Source: Prunella strophiata
Taxonomy: Eukaryota; Chordata; Aves; Passeriformes; Prunellidae
Direction: 5' to 3'
Assembly (NCBI GenBank): GCA_036583965.1
Contig: JAZBQD010000014.1
Coordinates: 67,855,895-67,919,894 of the forward strand
DNA length: 64,000 nt
Shown: in pieces, positions 24,108-34,911 of the stretch
Numbering within the stretch: the stretch's first letter is position 1
Layout of the letters: every line of letters begins with the position of its first letter
Program-made: the position numbers and the translations under genes
Notes under the pieces: generated by a model
Told to the model about the DNA's origin: nothing
Databases searched by the model: none
What the model saw: the letters and a program-made list of their open reading frames with translations, nothing else

Positions 24108-26976
24108 CTGGAAACAAGAGAGCACATGGTTCACTTAGGGAAAGAAGAGATAAAAGGGGCTGGGGTAAGCCCCCCCCTCCCCAAAAAAAACCCACAGCTT
24201 CCCCAGAGACCCAGCCATGCCAGACCCTGCCAGTCCCCCCCAAGCTCAGGATTTCCATCCAAGAGTCCAAAGCCATGAGTGGATGATGTCCCTGGCACAC
24301 TCTGGGGGGCTCTGATCCTGTTCCCCTCCCCAGCACTGCTCCACAGGCAGCATCAGGCCTGTGTCCCAGCAGCAGGGAAGAGGGATGGTGACAATGACAA
24401 CCCAAAAGCTGTGGTGGCTCAAGGGGCTCCCCAAAGAAGGTCTCACTCCTTCCACAGGTCCCTTTGGGGCAGTGGGGGGGCTGACAATTTCCCCTCACCT
24501 TTGGATTAAGGTTCTACAACTCTGGAGACCCCAGGTTTCCACAGGTACCAGAAAAACCTTTGCAGGCTTTGCAAGAAACCTCCAGCCCCCTACACCCAAA
24601 ATAATGGATACAGAATTTAAGTCCATGACTCCCTTTCTGATGTGTATGAGGACCCCAGTGTCACTCCTTGAGCACTCTTCCAGCTCCCAGGGACATTCAT
24701 GAGCCTGGAGGGCTCTTCCACTGGCCTCAGGTCAAACCACATCAAGGACCCCCAAAATAATCACAGATAACCCCCAAAACATCTCCCCAGCTCCAGCCAA
24801 TAACAACTCCAACAATATCTGCTATTGATTAACTTGAAATTGAGCTTCCACCACCCAAAACTTTCAGAAACCACTCTGGTTTCCTCACATCAGCAGCCTG
24901 ATGGTCCATCCTGGTTATCTGGGATAGCAAACAGCCCCAAGCCTGCCTCATAAGTTCTTTCCCTCCTTCTTTTTGGGCACCTCTTTATCCTCTCCCAGGC
25001 TATTGCAGCAGGAGATCTCCCCCAGCCCACCAGTCCCCAGTTTGGAGGAGGGAACCGGGAGGGTGCAGACCCTGTCTCTCAGCTACTTTCAGAGGGCTGA
25101 GGGGTTTTTTTTTGTTGAATCTTTGGTTTAGTGGGGGAAGTTTTTTTTTGTACACTCGTGGCCCACCTGAGAGCAGCGGCAGACCTCAGCCGGGCAGAGC
25201 AGAGCCAGCTCAGCACAGAGCCCGCTGCCCCAGCCCCTGCTGCCTTCGAGCAAGAGGCATCCGTGCCCTAACCACAAACTGCAACCGTTTTTCCAGAGCC
25301 TTCGCACTGAACCCCTCTTCTCTCACACCTCCCCAACAACTACGACAACAAAAAAACACATTTGCAGCCGTTTCTCCCTCTTTTATCCTGCAAAATCACC
25401 CCCTTCCTCCTTTTTCTCCAGCTCTAACCCCCTTTGTCTGAGAGGTCCTAGCTTGCTAAGAACAACTTCTAAAGGGGAAAAAAAATTAGAGAGAAAGGGA
25501 AAAAAAAATAGGTGTTGCTGCTGGGGTTGGTTTATCACGAACCGCAGATGTCTTTCTAGAAGGTAAAGTAACAGAAAGTGGCAAAAGGAAAACAAGAGGG
25601 GAGGGTGGAGGGGGCCGAGACGGTTTGAAAATACCGCGCAGCCGGTGGGTGCCCCGGCGGGAGCTGCGGCTCGGCGGGCGCCGGGGCGGCCGGGGGATGC
25701 TCAGCACCGCCCGGGGCCACAATAAACCGGTCCCTACCCCGGACACAGCACCCGGTCCGCACTGGGGCCAGGCGGGGAGCCGGTCCCGTTAATACCCAGG
25801 TCATTTTGTTCCCCTCCGGTTAAACGGGGCAGCCGCTCCCGGGCTGTTTGAGTCTCTGTCCCTCTCTTTTGTTTCACCCCATCTCTCTCTCTCTCTCCTG
25901 CTTTCATGTACAAAACATACAGGTCTGGGTTTTTTTGTCACTCTTAACCGCATCCGGACTCTATTAAAGTTCCTGGCGCTGGATAAACAATGCAACTGTC
26001 GCGTGCAGCAGTCTGAAAATAATTGGATTAGCTCAAACATATCAGCTAAATAGAGACAGTCCCTGCTCAGACAGACAGAGTAAATGTCACCCTGGAAAAA
26101 CCCTGAAAACTGATCTCATTCATGCCAGGCAACCCCGCAGCAGCCTCCTCGGAAAAACAAAATAGAGAGAAAAAAAAAAAAAAAATAAAAGGGGAGAAAA
26201 GAGTTTTGACTAATCGCCCTTTCCTCTGCACACAAACACACTCCCCTGGGCTCACTGGGCTCACAAGCCCGGCGTGTTCAGCCGCCGGGAGCCGGAGCCG
26301 CGCAGCCCCTCGCACCCCATTCCGCGGGGCGCGCACAGAGCTCCCCCGGGGAAGGCGGCCAGGGGGACGCTTTTGGGGGATTCTCCTTGTGGGTGATCCA
26401 AACCCCCTGGCACGGAGCTGGCCGGGGCTGGGGGCTGCGTGGGCGAGCTCTCCGCATCGCCCCGGGGAAAACCCTCCCCGCATCCCCGGGCGCCGCATGG
26501 GAAGAGGCCCTGGGAAGAGCGAGGCGGAGGGCGGGCGGGGGAAGTTGGCCGGGATTTAGCACCATTATTAAAATACAGAGAGATCACTAATGCTGCGGTT
26601 CCCTCGGTTTCGCTTCCTCCCCGGGCGCCGCAGCTGAGCGCACCGTGGGCGCTGGAGGGGCCGGGCTCGCCGCCGGGACCGGAGCCCCGCGGCACCGGGT
26701 GGGTGGTTTGGGTTCCTGGGCCTGGTTCTATCCCCAGCCAGGCTTGGACAAGGGGAAATTTGGTTACAAATCTAGCAGAGCAACCTGTGGGGAAGGTGAA
26801 GTGTCGTGTGTGTGTCCCCCACGAGGGTTTCAGCGCCTGCTGCTCATCGCACGGGTGCCTGAGCACATGGCCCTGCGTGCGGGGAGCCAGGGCTCAGCCC
26901 CGTTCCCTTTGCCCCCCGCTTTCCCCCCACAGCTTCCTCTCCCGAGCAACGGGGATGAAGAAGCCAAAAGCCCTAC
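24108..26976 (-). other. GATA3 intron between exons 3 and 4
   Basis: A 2.9 kb GT-AG intron. Its 5' half (about 25600-26900) is CpG-rich and is part of the CpG island over GATA3 exon 3. The block at about 25900-26060 (GCATCCGGACTCTATTAAAG, then GGATAAACAATGCAACTG) is non-repetitive and looks conserved. Several GC-rich open frames on both strands (for example 26261-26866) follow from base composition and are not taken as coding. Confidence 0.75.
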
Positions 26977-27514
26977 CTGTGCTTGACCGTGCTTTTGGTC
27001 GCGATTTACACCCAAACCCGGTTGGCGATCCTCCTAAGAGGCTACTGGGGGGAAAAAGTCCAGAGCCATATTCTGGGACATACGGAGGGTAGGTAGTGAT
27101 GGGGTGATGAGCGGAGGAGGTGGCTCCTCCTAAAGAGGCCATGCTGCTCCGAGAGTGAGAGGACTCCAGCTTCATGGTATCGGCCAGGGACACCTGGTAT
27201 TTGATGCATTCCTTCTCGTCCTGCCGGGTGGAGCCGGTGGAGCCGGGGGTGGAGATGGACGGATCCGGGGACACATCTTTAGGAGGGGTCGGCGGGAAGG
27301 TGAAAAGGATGCGGGCTGGAGTGGCCGGCGGATAAAGTGGAAGAGGAGGCGGGTGGGTAGACGGAAAGGGGTCCCGGTGAGCTGTGATGGATGGAGGTCT
27401 TGGAGAAGGGGCTGAGGTTCCAGGGGGAAGCGCTGTGATGGCTGCTCAGCGCCTTGCTCCCGTCCAGCCAGGGCAGCGAGCCGTGCAGCAGCGGGGGGCG
27501 GCACACCTGGCTCC
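26977..27514 (-). CDS. GATA3: GATA3 exon 3 (transactivation region), with a +1 frameshift
   Basis: The exon runs from a CCGAGCAG acceptor to an ACAG/GTAGGG donor. It reads [19 protein letters not shown] and then the GATA3-specific [15 protein letters not shown] block, a serine/proline-rich stretch ending near SPHPF. After that the same frame hits a stop (TAA) within nine codons. The correct continuation ([20 protein letters not shown], later [29 protein letters not shown] and [20 protein letters not shown]) is in another frame. One extra G/C at 27307-27308, next to an AAAA run, explains the change: without it the codons read CAT CTT TTC ACC TTC. The exon is 538 nt, where 537 would keep the frame with exon 4. 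This is much more likely an assembly error than a real loss of an essential gene. The region encodes roughly residues 81-259. Confidence 0.93.
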
Positions 27515-27915
27515 CTGCTCGGAGAAAACACGGAGACACGTCGGTCACATCCCTCTGCCACCCTGGCAAAGCCCCCGTGGGGGCTCCCGGGACGTGCTAC
27601 CCCCACCACCACCCCTCGTCCTTCCCGAAGAGCTCAGCATTGCGGGGGGAGCAAGGAAAATTGCATCTGATGGGAAACCCCGTTCCTCATTAAAAATTAA
27701 ATTTTAAAAGCTGCAAGAGCACGGCGTGGCAGGCTCCTGTCCTGTTGAGGAACGGGTTTTGGGGTCGGGACCCTCCAAGCAGGGTGCCTGCCCCGTGACA
27801 CGGGGTTTGGAGAGCTCTGCTTCACTCTCTCCGTTTTCCAGGCAATCCCACGAAGACTTTGAAGCAAAGATCCTGCGTGAAATTGCCAAGTCCCGACTGC
27901 AGAATTTTTTTTTTT
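27515..27915 (-). other. Intron upstream of GATA3 exon 3, left of the gap
   Basis: Intronic sequence between the exon 3 acceptor and the assembly gap. It ends in a T-run (27905-27915) directly at the first N. Nothing resembling the missing N-terminal coding exon (expected start MEVTADQPRW in other vertebrates) can be read here on either strand. Confidence 0.7.
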
Positions 27916-28415
27916 NNNNNNNNNNNNNNNNNNNNNNNNNNNNNNNNNNNNNNNNNNNNNNNNNNNNNNNNNNNNNNNNNNNNNNNNNNNNNNNNNNNNN
28001 NNNNNNNNNNNNNNNNNNNNNNNNNNNNNNNNNNNNNNNNNNNNNNNNNNNNNNNNNNNNNNNNNNNNNNNNNNNNNNNNNNNNNNNNNNNNNNNNNNNN
28101 NNNNNNNNNNNNNNNNNNNNNNNNNNNNNNNNNNNNNNNNNNNNNNNNNNNNNNNNNNNNNNNNNNNNNNNNNNNNNNNNNNNNNNNNNNNNNNNNNNNN
28201 NNNNNNNNNNNNNNNNNNNNNNNNNNNNNNNNNNNNNNNNNNNNNNNNNNNNNNNNNNNNNNNNNNNNNNNNNNNNNNNNNNNNNNNNNNNNNNNNNNNN
28301 NNNNNNNNNNNNNNNNNNNNNNNNNNNNNNNNNNNNNNNNNNNNNNNNNNNNNNNNNNNNNNNNNNNNNNNNNNNNNNNNNNNNNNNNNNNNNNNNNNNN
28401 NNNNNNNNNNNNNNN
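27916..28415. other. Assembly gap, 500 N
   Basis: Exactly 500 unknown bases, which suggests a placeholder rather than a measured length. It is bounded by a T homopolymer on the left and a tandem repeat on the right, both typical break points. It lies where the GATA3 start-codon exon should be. The readable exons leave about 241 coding bases (residues 1-80) unaccounted for. Confidence 0.95.
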
Positions 28416-28676
28416 CACACTGGCTGTGATCCATGGCCCCACCTGGCTGTGATCCCCATGGCACACCTGGCTGTTGATCCCCATGGCACCAAACCTGGCT
28501 GTGATCCTATGGCACCACTGGCTGTGATCCCCATGGCCACCACTGGCTGGATCCCCATGACACTGGCTTTATCTCCAGGCACACCTGGCTTTGATCCCCA
28601 TTCACATGTCTGTGATCCCCAATGGCCACACCTTGCGTGATCCCCAACTGTCCCACACCTTGCTATCCCCAACTTT
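28416..28676. repeat. Degraded 24-bp minisatellite next to the gap
   Basis: About 11 head-to-tail units of consensus ACCTGGCTGTGATCCCCATG plus GCAC. Units vary in length from about 20 to 28 bases and decay towards the right. The array starts at the gap edge, so it probably continues into the gap. Numerous unit-length differences may be real decay or poor consensus quality at a contig end. Continuous open frames through it and the N run are artefacts. Confidence 0.9.
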
Positions 28677-30170
28677 TAGCGTTTCACGGACCTGAGCGGG
28701 GTTTGTCTCCCCGGGATTTGCCTCTTCATCCCGGCTCCCCAAATTTCCTCCCACCCCAAGCACACCCTGCGGTTTCCGACACTTGGGAAAAGTCACTTTG
28801 TCTCTTTTAACATTGAGGGGGGGCTTAAAGCGAGCTGAGGTCTTCGGGCAGGTGAGCTGAGATTCCCACCCCCGCTCCCTCCGGCGCTTACAGCCGTGGG
28901 ATCACAGGAGGGGAATTTCCATCCAAAGGTCACAAAATTGCTAAACCATTTAAAAACGTGCCTTTAGCCCTGTCCGGAGGTAGTGAGGAAACCGCTTTCC
29001 TTCAGCTGCTTGGAGGGCAGGGAATTATTAATGCAGAGTGAAAGGAGTAAAGTAAAATAAAATAATAATGAAAAGAAGTAAAATAAAATAATACATCAAC
29101 AGCTACACCAAGTCCCATCAGTGGCAGGGGGGAAAAGAGATGGGAACAGCCCTGAGGGCTCCGTCCTGCCCCGGCAGGGGTGGCACCGGCGGGACCCTGT
29201 TCCCCCCTGTCCCCGCAGCCACAGCCCCGGTTGCGGGAGGAGGACTGCCCGCTTTCAAATCCAGTTTGCTTAGGCTGCCCCTTTATTTTCATCCCGTCCT
29301 CGATAGATTCGATCTTCATATCCCCCTCCCAGCCGGGAGGAAGTCGTGGTGGGGAGCGCGAAAACACTCCCTACCAAAAAAAAATTTTAAAAAAAAATTT
29401 TAAAGGGAATATTTAAAAAAGAAAAAGAGCAAACCCATCATTTCCCCCGTCTCCTCGGGTTATCCTGGATCCCCGGGGGTTTTGAGAGGAGCGCTGGCCT
29501 TGACCGTCCTTTTCCCAGGCTGTGGCTGCAGATCCATCACCTCGCCCCCCCGGCAGCCCCCAGCAGGGTTTCCAGTGACAGCTCGGCGTTAATAGGAGCC
29601 CATTGTTGCAGCAATTAGCCCCAAGCTCACCACCAGCCGCCAGATAAGGGTCGGGGGCTCGGGGGTTAATTCTGCCGGGGGGGAGGGGGCTGCAGCATCC
29701 CTCCGTGCCAGGGGAGGGATGGGGGTAACTCTGCCTCTAGAAGGTCACGAGGAAACGCTTTGGACATTATATTGGTCACTTAGACACCCAAAAAGGGGGA
29801 AATTCAGAAAAATTAAAAAAAAAAAAAATATAAATCCAACAACAACAAAACCCCAAACTTGGCGGGATGGGGCGGCCCCCAGCCTACCGCTCCCCTAAAA
29901 ATGACCGGTGAAAGGGCACTAAAGCCGCCACCCCCTTTTTGGTTTTTTGGGTTTTTTTTAAATCTCCCTGGGGTCTTCCTGCTAAAGCAGGCACGGGCAG
30001 GGCTGCTCTGGAGCCGGGACCCGGGGCTAGCCGCTCCTCCGTCCCCGTCCGTGCCCACTGGCACCTCGGGGCGGGGACAGGCAGCCTCCCCCTTCTCCCC
30101 CCTCTCCTTTAGCCCCCTTTTAAACGACAATTGACTGAAAGGGGATTAAGTTACGTTTGTCGGGCTGGGC

Positions 30171-30903
30171 TTTTTTTTTTTTTTTTTTTCCTCTTTCCAG
30201 GGTACCAGAATAGTACAGGTAAAGCTGTACAAACAGCCGGGAGCGAGGAATCGGGGGGTTACTGTAGAGGACACGGCCCAGGGCAGAGCTCCGAAGATTA
30301 TTATTAATTTTTTTTTTCTTTTTTCTTTTTTTTTTTTTTTTTTTTTTTGCCGGTGTACAGCAACTTGCTCTCTTGCCGAGGGAGCGAGCCCCGGGGTTGT
30401 GAGCCCGCTGCCACCTCCCCGGCTGGGGCAGCCCTTCCCGGGGCACAGAGCCTGCCAATCCCCGGGACGGCCCCGCCGGGAGGGGACTGGGCCCTGGTCA
30501 GGCTGCTGAGATAATCTCGGGTTAAACAAAGGCGCAGAGAAAAGGGAATATTTTGTTTTGCTTTTTTTTTTTTTTTTTTTTTTTTTTTCCTCCCTTAGTG
30601 AATTAGGCAGGAATTACGATCCACTTCCCCAAGGCCACCCCCTCTTTATCATTTAAGCGGAAAGCAGCTTCCGTCCAGCTAGGAGCTGGCAAATTAATAT
30701 TAACAATGATAATTAAAATAATAATAATAATAATAGTCAAAAAGAAAGAGAAACTGGCATTTCTGCCTCTCCCTTTTCCCATCCTACATGAGCCTTCCCT
30801 TCCACTTCGAAACCAGCCACACGGGTGGTTTTCCTTTTTTTTTTTTTTTTTTTAATCTCTCTCGCTCTTTCTCTCTCTTTTTTTTTTTTTTTTTTTTTTT
30901 TTT
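30171..30903. repeat. Cluster of five long T-runs
   Basis: T homopolymers at 30171-30189 (19), 30326-30348 (23), 30562-30588 (27), 30835-30853 (19) and 30878-30903 (26), all T on the plus strand (A in the GATA3 sense). No retroelement body adjoins them. Such tracts resist nucleosomes in general; here this is only a possible role. Confidence 0.9.
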
Positions 30904-33053
30904 GAATATACATACATATTTCCGTTCTTCTCTAACAATTCAGTTATCTCCCCTTCGTGAAGATCGGGAGGAAACATAAACACGCACACAAAGAAGTGCC
31001 GAGCCATGCAAATTCAAAGAGAGAACGAATCACCGGCTGATTACACCGGGTCCAATTTTTTCTCCCTTCGTGCACCACCACCCACCACAGACGTACACAC
31101 TTCTTTTTTTTTTTTTTTTTTTTTTCAGCGCAAATGATGCTATTTGATGGAGGGGTGGGAAGAGACGGGGGAAAACCCTGCTCTGCCGTAGAAAAGAAAT
31201 TCGAAGAATTAAAATTGGGAGGAGAGAAGCCGGGACTTTTCTTTCCCTCCCCCCCCCACCACCCCTTCTTTGAAGCTGAGAGAAGGGCGACTGCCCCGGG
31301 ACACTGCAGGAGTTTTAAAAAAAAAAAAAAATGGAAAAAAAAAAAGGTCTGAGAAAGATCAAAAACCGGCTCCGCAAGTCCCAGGGGCGACCTCTCCCCC
31401 CGACACATTCCCCAAAGTGCGCGGAGAGGAGCCGGGCAAAGGCGAGAAGGGGAGGGGGACTCGTGTCACCGCTGCTGCCCGTGCCCGTCCTGCTGCCTTC
31501 CCTCCTTCCTGCCCTGCCTCCGGACAGCCCCGCTCCGAGCTCAGCCCGGTGAGTCCTTCCCTGCCTTCCCCCGCCACCCTTCCCTTTCTCAGACAGCAAA
31601 AGTGCGCTTTGGCAAGGGCTTCTCCTTCTCCCTTTTATTCCACCTCCCCATTTTAGCCCATTCTCCCCTTTTTCCCCATTTTCCCCCTCTCCCGACCCTG
31701 GAGCACCGCTGCCTCTGCAGGGAGCTGGGCAGCGCTCCCGAAAGGCTTCGACCCCACAAATTAAAAATTAAGAGAAGAAAAAGCCAGCAAATCTCCCGAA
31801 CAGCCACTCCAAGTTACGGCGAAGGTAAAGAAGTGTTCAATAGGGGAATAAAAAATTAAAATGTATAAAAAATTAGGGAGTCAGGGGAGCCGGTTTGTTT
31901 CGGGCTTCTCGATTTTGTTTATCTCCCAGGACCGTTTCGAGCGATAGATTGAAGCATCTCGCGGGCTTTAAACCCGGCAAGAGCTGTTTTCCTCTCACCC
32001 CACGGGGAAAGTGAAGCTGCCGACGTGTTTAAGAATTCCTTTTGCCTATTTTTTTCCTTCCCCCTATTTTTTTTTTTTTTTTTTTTTTTTTTACTCGAAA
32101 GCAAAAATTACCCCTGGACTTAGATAAAGAAAATAAAAACACAAATCGCCCGGCGGGGCTGGCGTGAGAGGAGGAGGCGGCAGAATTAACACCAGCTCCT
32201 TGGTGAGACGCAGGGGCATATCCCCGGATTAAAACCGGGGCGATTTACTCCGGCTCCTGTCAGTTTAAAGCCGTCCCAAAACAAAGCCGTCCCGTTTAAA
32301 ACCCCCCAAAACAAACCCACAGACCCCGGCGGCTGCAACCCCGCACGGTGACAGCCCGCTCCGTGCTGGGGGCTCGCCTTTACCGTCAGAGGCTCCAAAA
32401 TTCAAGCAGTACCGAGGGTGTCAGAACGCGCACGGTTTCTTTCCGCTCTGCAGAGAGGGCTACCGCACCCCAATTTCCCCCGAGGAGCACACACGAGGTG
32501 CTGTCCCGCCCCTGTCCCAGCACAAGGCGATGCCCTCCGCATCCCGGGGCTGCTCTCACCCCCAGCCGGGTGCTCCCCCTCCTCCGCATCCCATTCCCTA
32601 TCTGCCCCTGCCGGGAAAAACCTTCTCGTCTTATTTTCCCCGCCTGAAATTAAAACGCTTCCCTCGGCTCTGTAAAAAGAAATTCACATCCCCGGGAGGA
32701 GGAAGCGCTTCGCCCCAGCCGGGAGCAAAATGCCGCAGCGGGGTGGGGGTAGAGCTTCCCTCTCCCCTCCTTCCTTTCCCAGAGCCTGTTTCTCCTTTCC
32801 CGGGGCCCTCGGGTTGCCGGGACCCTCTCGGTCCCCCCGGCCTGTCCGGGGACTCATCCCGGGGAGGTGGGAGCGGGCTCTGCCCCTGCCCGCGGCTCCG
32901 ACAGGTCCCGGCTGCCCCGCTGCGCACCTGCGGCCCATAAATAATGGAGAAAACAAGCAGGGCCGCTGGTTATTAATTATCCGCTTTCATTAAAATCCGT
33001 CACCCGGAGCCCGCTGCCTGCGTGCGGACACGCGGAGGTGAGAGGAGCTGGGT

Positions 33054-33082
33054 GGATGGATGGATGGATGGATGGATGGATG

Positions 33083-33170
<88 letters not shown>
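33054..33170. repeat. (GGAT)n/(GATA)22 compound microsatellite
   Basis: Seven to eight GGAT units (33054-33085) run into 22 perfect GATA units (33083-33170). The GATA part contains 21 overlapping copies of AGATAG, a match to the WGATAR site bound by GATA factors. It lies about 5.6 kb 5' of GATA3 exon 3 within its presumed upstream region. The perfect array implies a young and probably length-polymorphic repeat. Confidence 0.97.
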
Positions 33171-33172
<2 letters not shown>

Positions 33173-33402
33173 ATTTTTTCTCCCCCTTTCTGCTTTCAAA
33201 ACGCTCGATGACAGACAATGTGGATTTTTTGACAGCACAAGCCATTCCCATTGCTCCCTCAGGAAACATCCTCCGCACGGTTTGGAGGATGAAAAATTCT
33301 CCTGCGAGGCGGGGAAGGAGGAGAGAGACTTAATGCAGGGATGCCGGGAGAGAGAGGAAACTGTCCTCTCGCCCTTCGGCCCCCAGTCCCGCCGGAGCCC
33401 AG

Positions 33403-33425
33403 CCCGGCCCGGCCCGGCCCGGCCC
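33403..33425 (-). repeat. (GGGCC)n tract with G-quadruplex pattern
   Basis: The minus strand shows five GGG runs separated by CC. This meets the usual G3+N1-7 pattern for an intramolecular G-quadruplex. It is set in a CpG-rich segment of the GATA3 upstream region. Confidence 0.85.
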
Positions 33426-34883
33426 GCGGATCCCCCCAGCGGGACCAGGAGCCGGGGGAAGGTGCGTGCCCGGCCCCGGAGCGGAGCCATCCCAGCCTGC
33501 CTTAACCACACACCTCTAGGGTAGCTCTGCTCTGCGTTTCTAAGGTATAAAAATGAGAAATATCTGCGTAAAATCGCCCTAAGTAGATTCTGCCAGAAGC
33601 ATTCTTGTTATGCGTTATATACAGATATTTTTTACCTGAAGAGATAGAGTACTGCATATACAGGGTATATCTTATATTACACAGCACATACCAACCTAAC
33701 AGATTCAAACTGAATGGGAATTATTTGTGGGAAGAGCACAAAACCGCAGCCATCGACACACGCCTGCCTGCCTGCATGAAAATCGCTGTACACAGAGAAT
33801 GTGGATCCGGATATACAATATAAATATACACAAATATATATATATATATTTATGTGCACATAGGTACAAAGCCAGGCACAGAAAGGCCCCGCAGATCCCT
33901 CAGACATAAATCCATTCCCGTCCTGGGATTAATATTTCTCACCCCAGCCATGTCAATGCCGTGTCCCATCTCCCAGCCCCCGCCAGCCCAGCCTCACTCC
34001 TTTGCCCCCAACACCCACAGGTAAAACATCTTCCTCTCTGCAGCTTCCCAAAAATCGCTCCCTTACGGAGCACGGGGGCTTTCCCCAAGGTCACCGAGAA
34101 AACTCGACTCTCCCCTCCATCCAAGTAAAGGAGGGTCGGGGCTGAGTTTCAAATCCTTGGAGCCGAGCTCGCCATCCTAATGCCCTCCACGTGGAGAAGG
34201 AGTAAAAGAAGGATGAATTAAAAAAAAAAAAAAATTAAAAGAAAAAAGAAAAATAATTTCAAAAAGAGATAAAAAAGAAAAAAAGAAGGAGGGTGGGATG
34301 GAGGGACGCGCAAATCGGTGCTCACTGACCTGGGCAGACGCTTTTGGTTTTGTCCGGTTCCGCTGGAGCGCTCAGAGCAGGAGTGCGGGAGGAGCGGAGC
34401 CGCTGCTGGCATGTCGCAAGCTCTCACCGAGGGGGAAAACCTGGGGGAGCCGCATCCTCCGAACGCCCACCCTTGCCCTCCTCCTCCTCCTCCGGGCTGG
34501 GCTGAAGATCAGAGCTCTTCCGGGTTGGGAAAGGGCAGAGCAGGAGCCAGAGGAATATGATGGGCCATTTCTTCACACACCCATCGGTGGGGCGGGGAGG
34601 TGGAGGCGGGGGGACAGGGGCAGGGCCAGGGGGACGCGCCAGGTACAGCGGGGCGAGCGTGATGTAACCCGTCCCGGGAGCCTCTGTCAGTGCCGGGAAC
34701 GCCGGGAGCACAGGGGGAAAATGTAATTAAGCGTGTGATCGTACAAATAACGCCGGGGCTCGCTCCGCTGCGTCGAAAGCTTTCGAGGAAAAGTGGTGAC
34801 ATTAGCGACAAGGGGCTGGTTCTTCTCCTCCGTAACCCCTTCTCCTCCCGGGGGGATTTTTAATGACCCTATTCTCCTGTCTT

Positions 34884-34911
34884 TTTATTTATTTATTTAT
34901 TTATTTATTTT
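34884..34911. repeat. (TTTA)n microsatellite
   Basis: About seven TTTA units, ordinary simple repeat. Confidence 0.9.

Noticed and set aside
26261..27092. Long GC-rich frames on both strands over GATA3 exon 3 and its flanking intron
   Set aside because: They follow from CpG-island composition and overlap the real GATA3 frame or intron. None shows domains or splice consistency.
27696..28672. Open frames of 197-322 codons across 27.7-28.7 kb on both strands
   Set aside because: They are open only because the run of N contains no stop codons, and the remainder is minisatellite.
32990..33511. 173-codon minus-strand frame with a long YLSIYLSI repeat
   Set aside because: This is a translation of the GATA/GGAT microsatellite.
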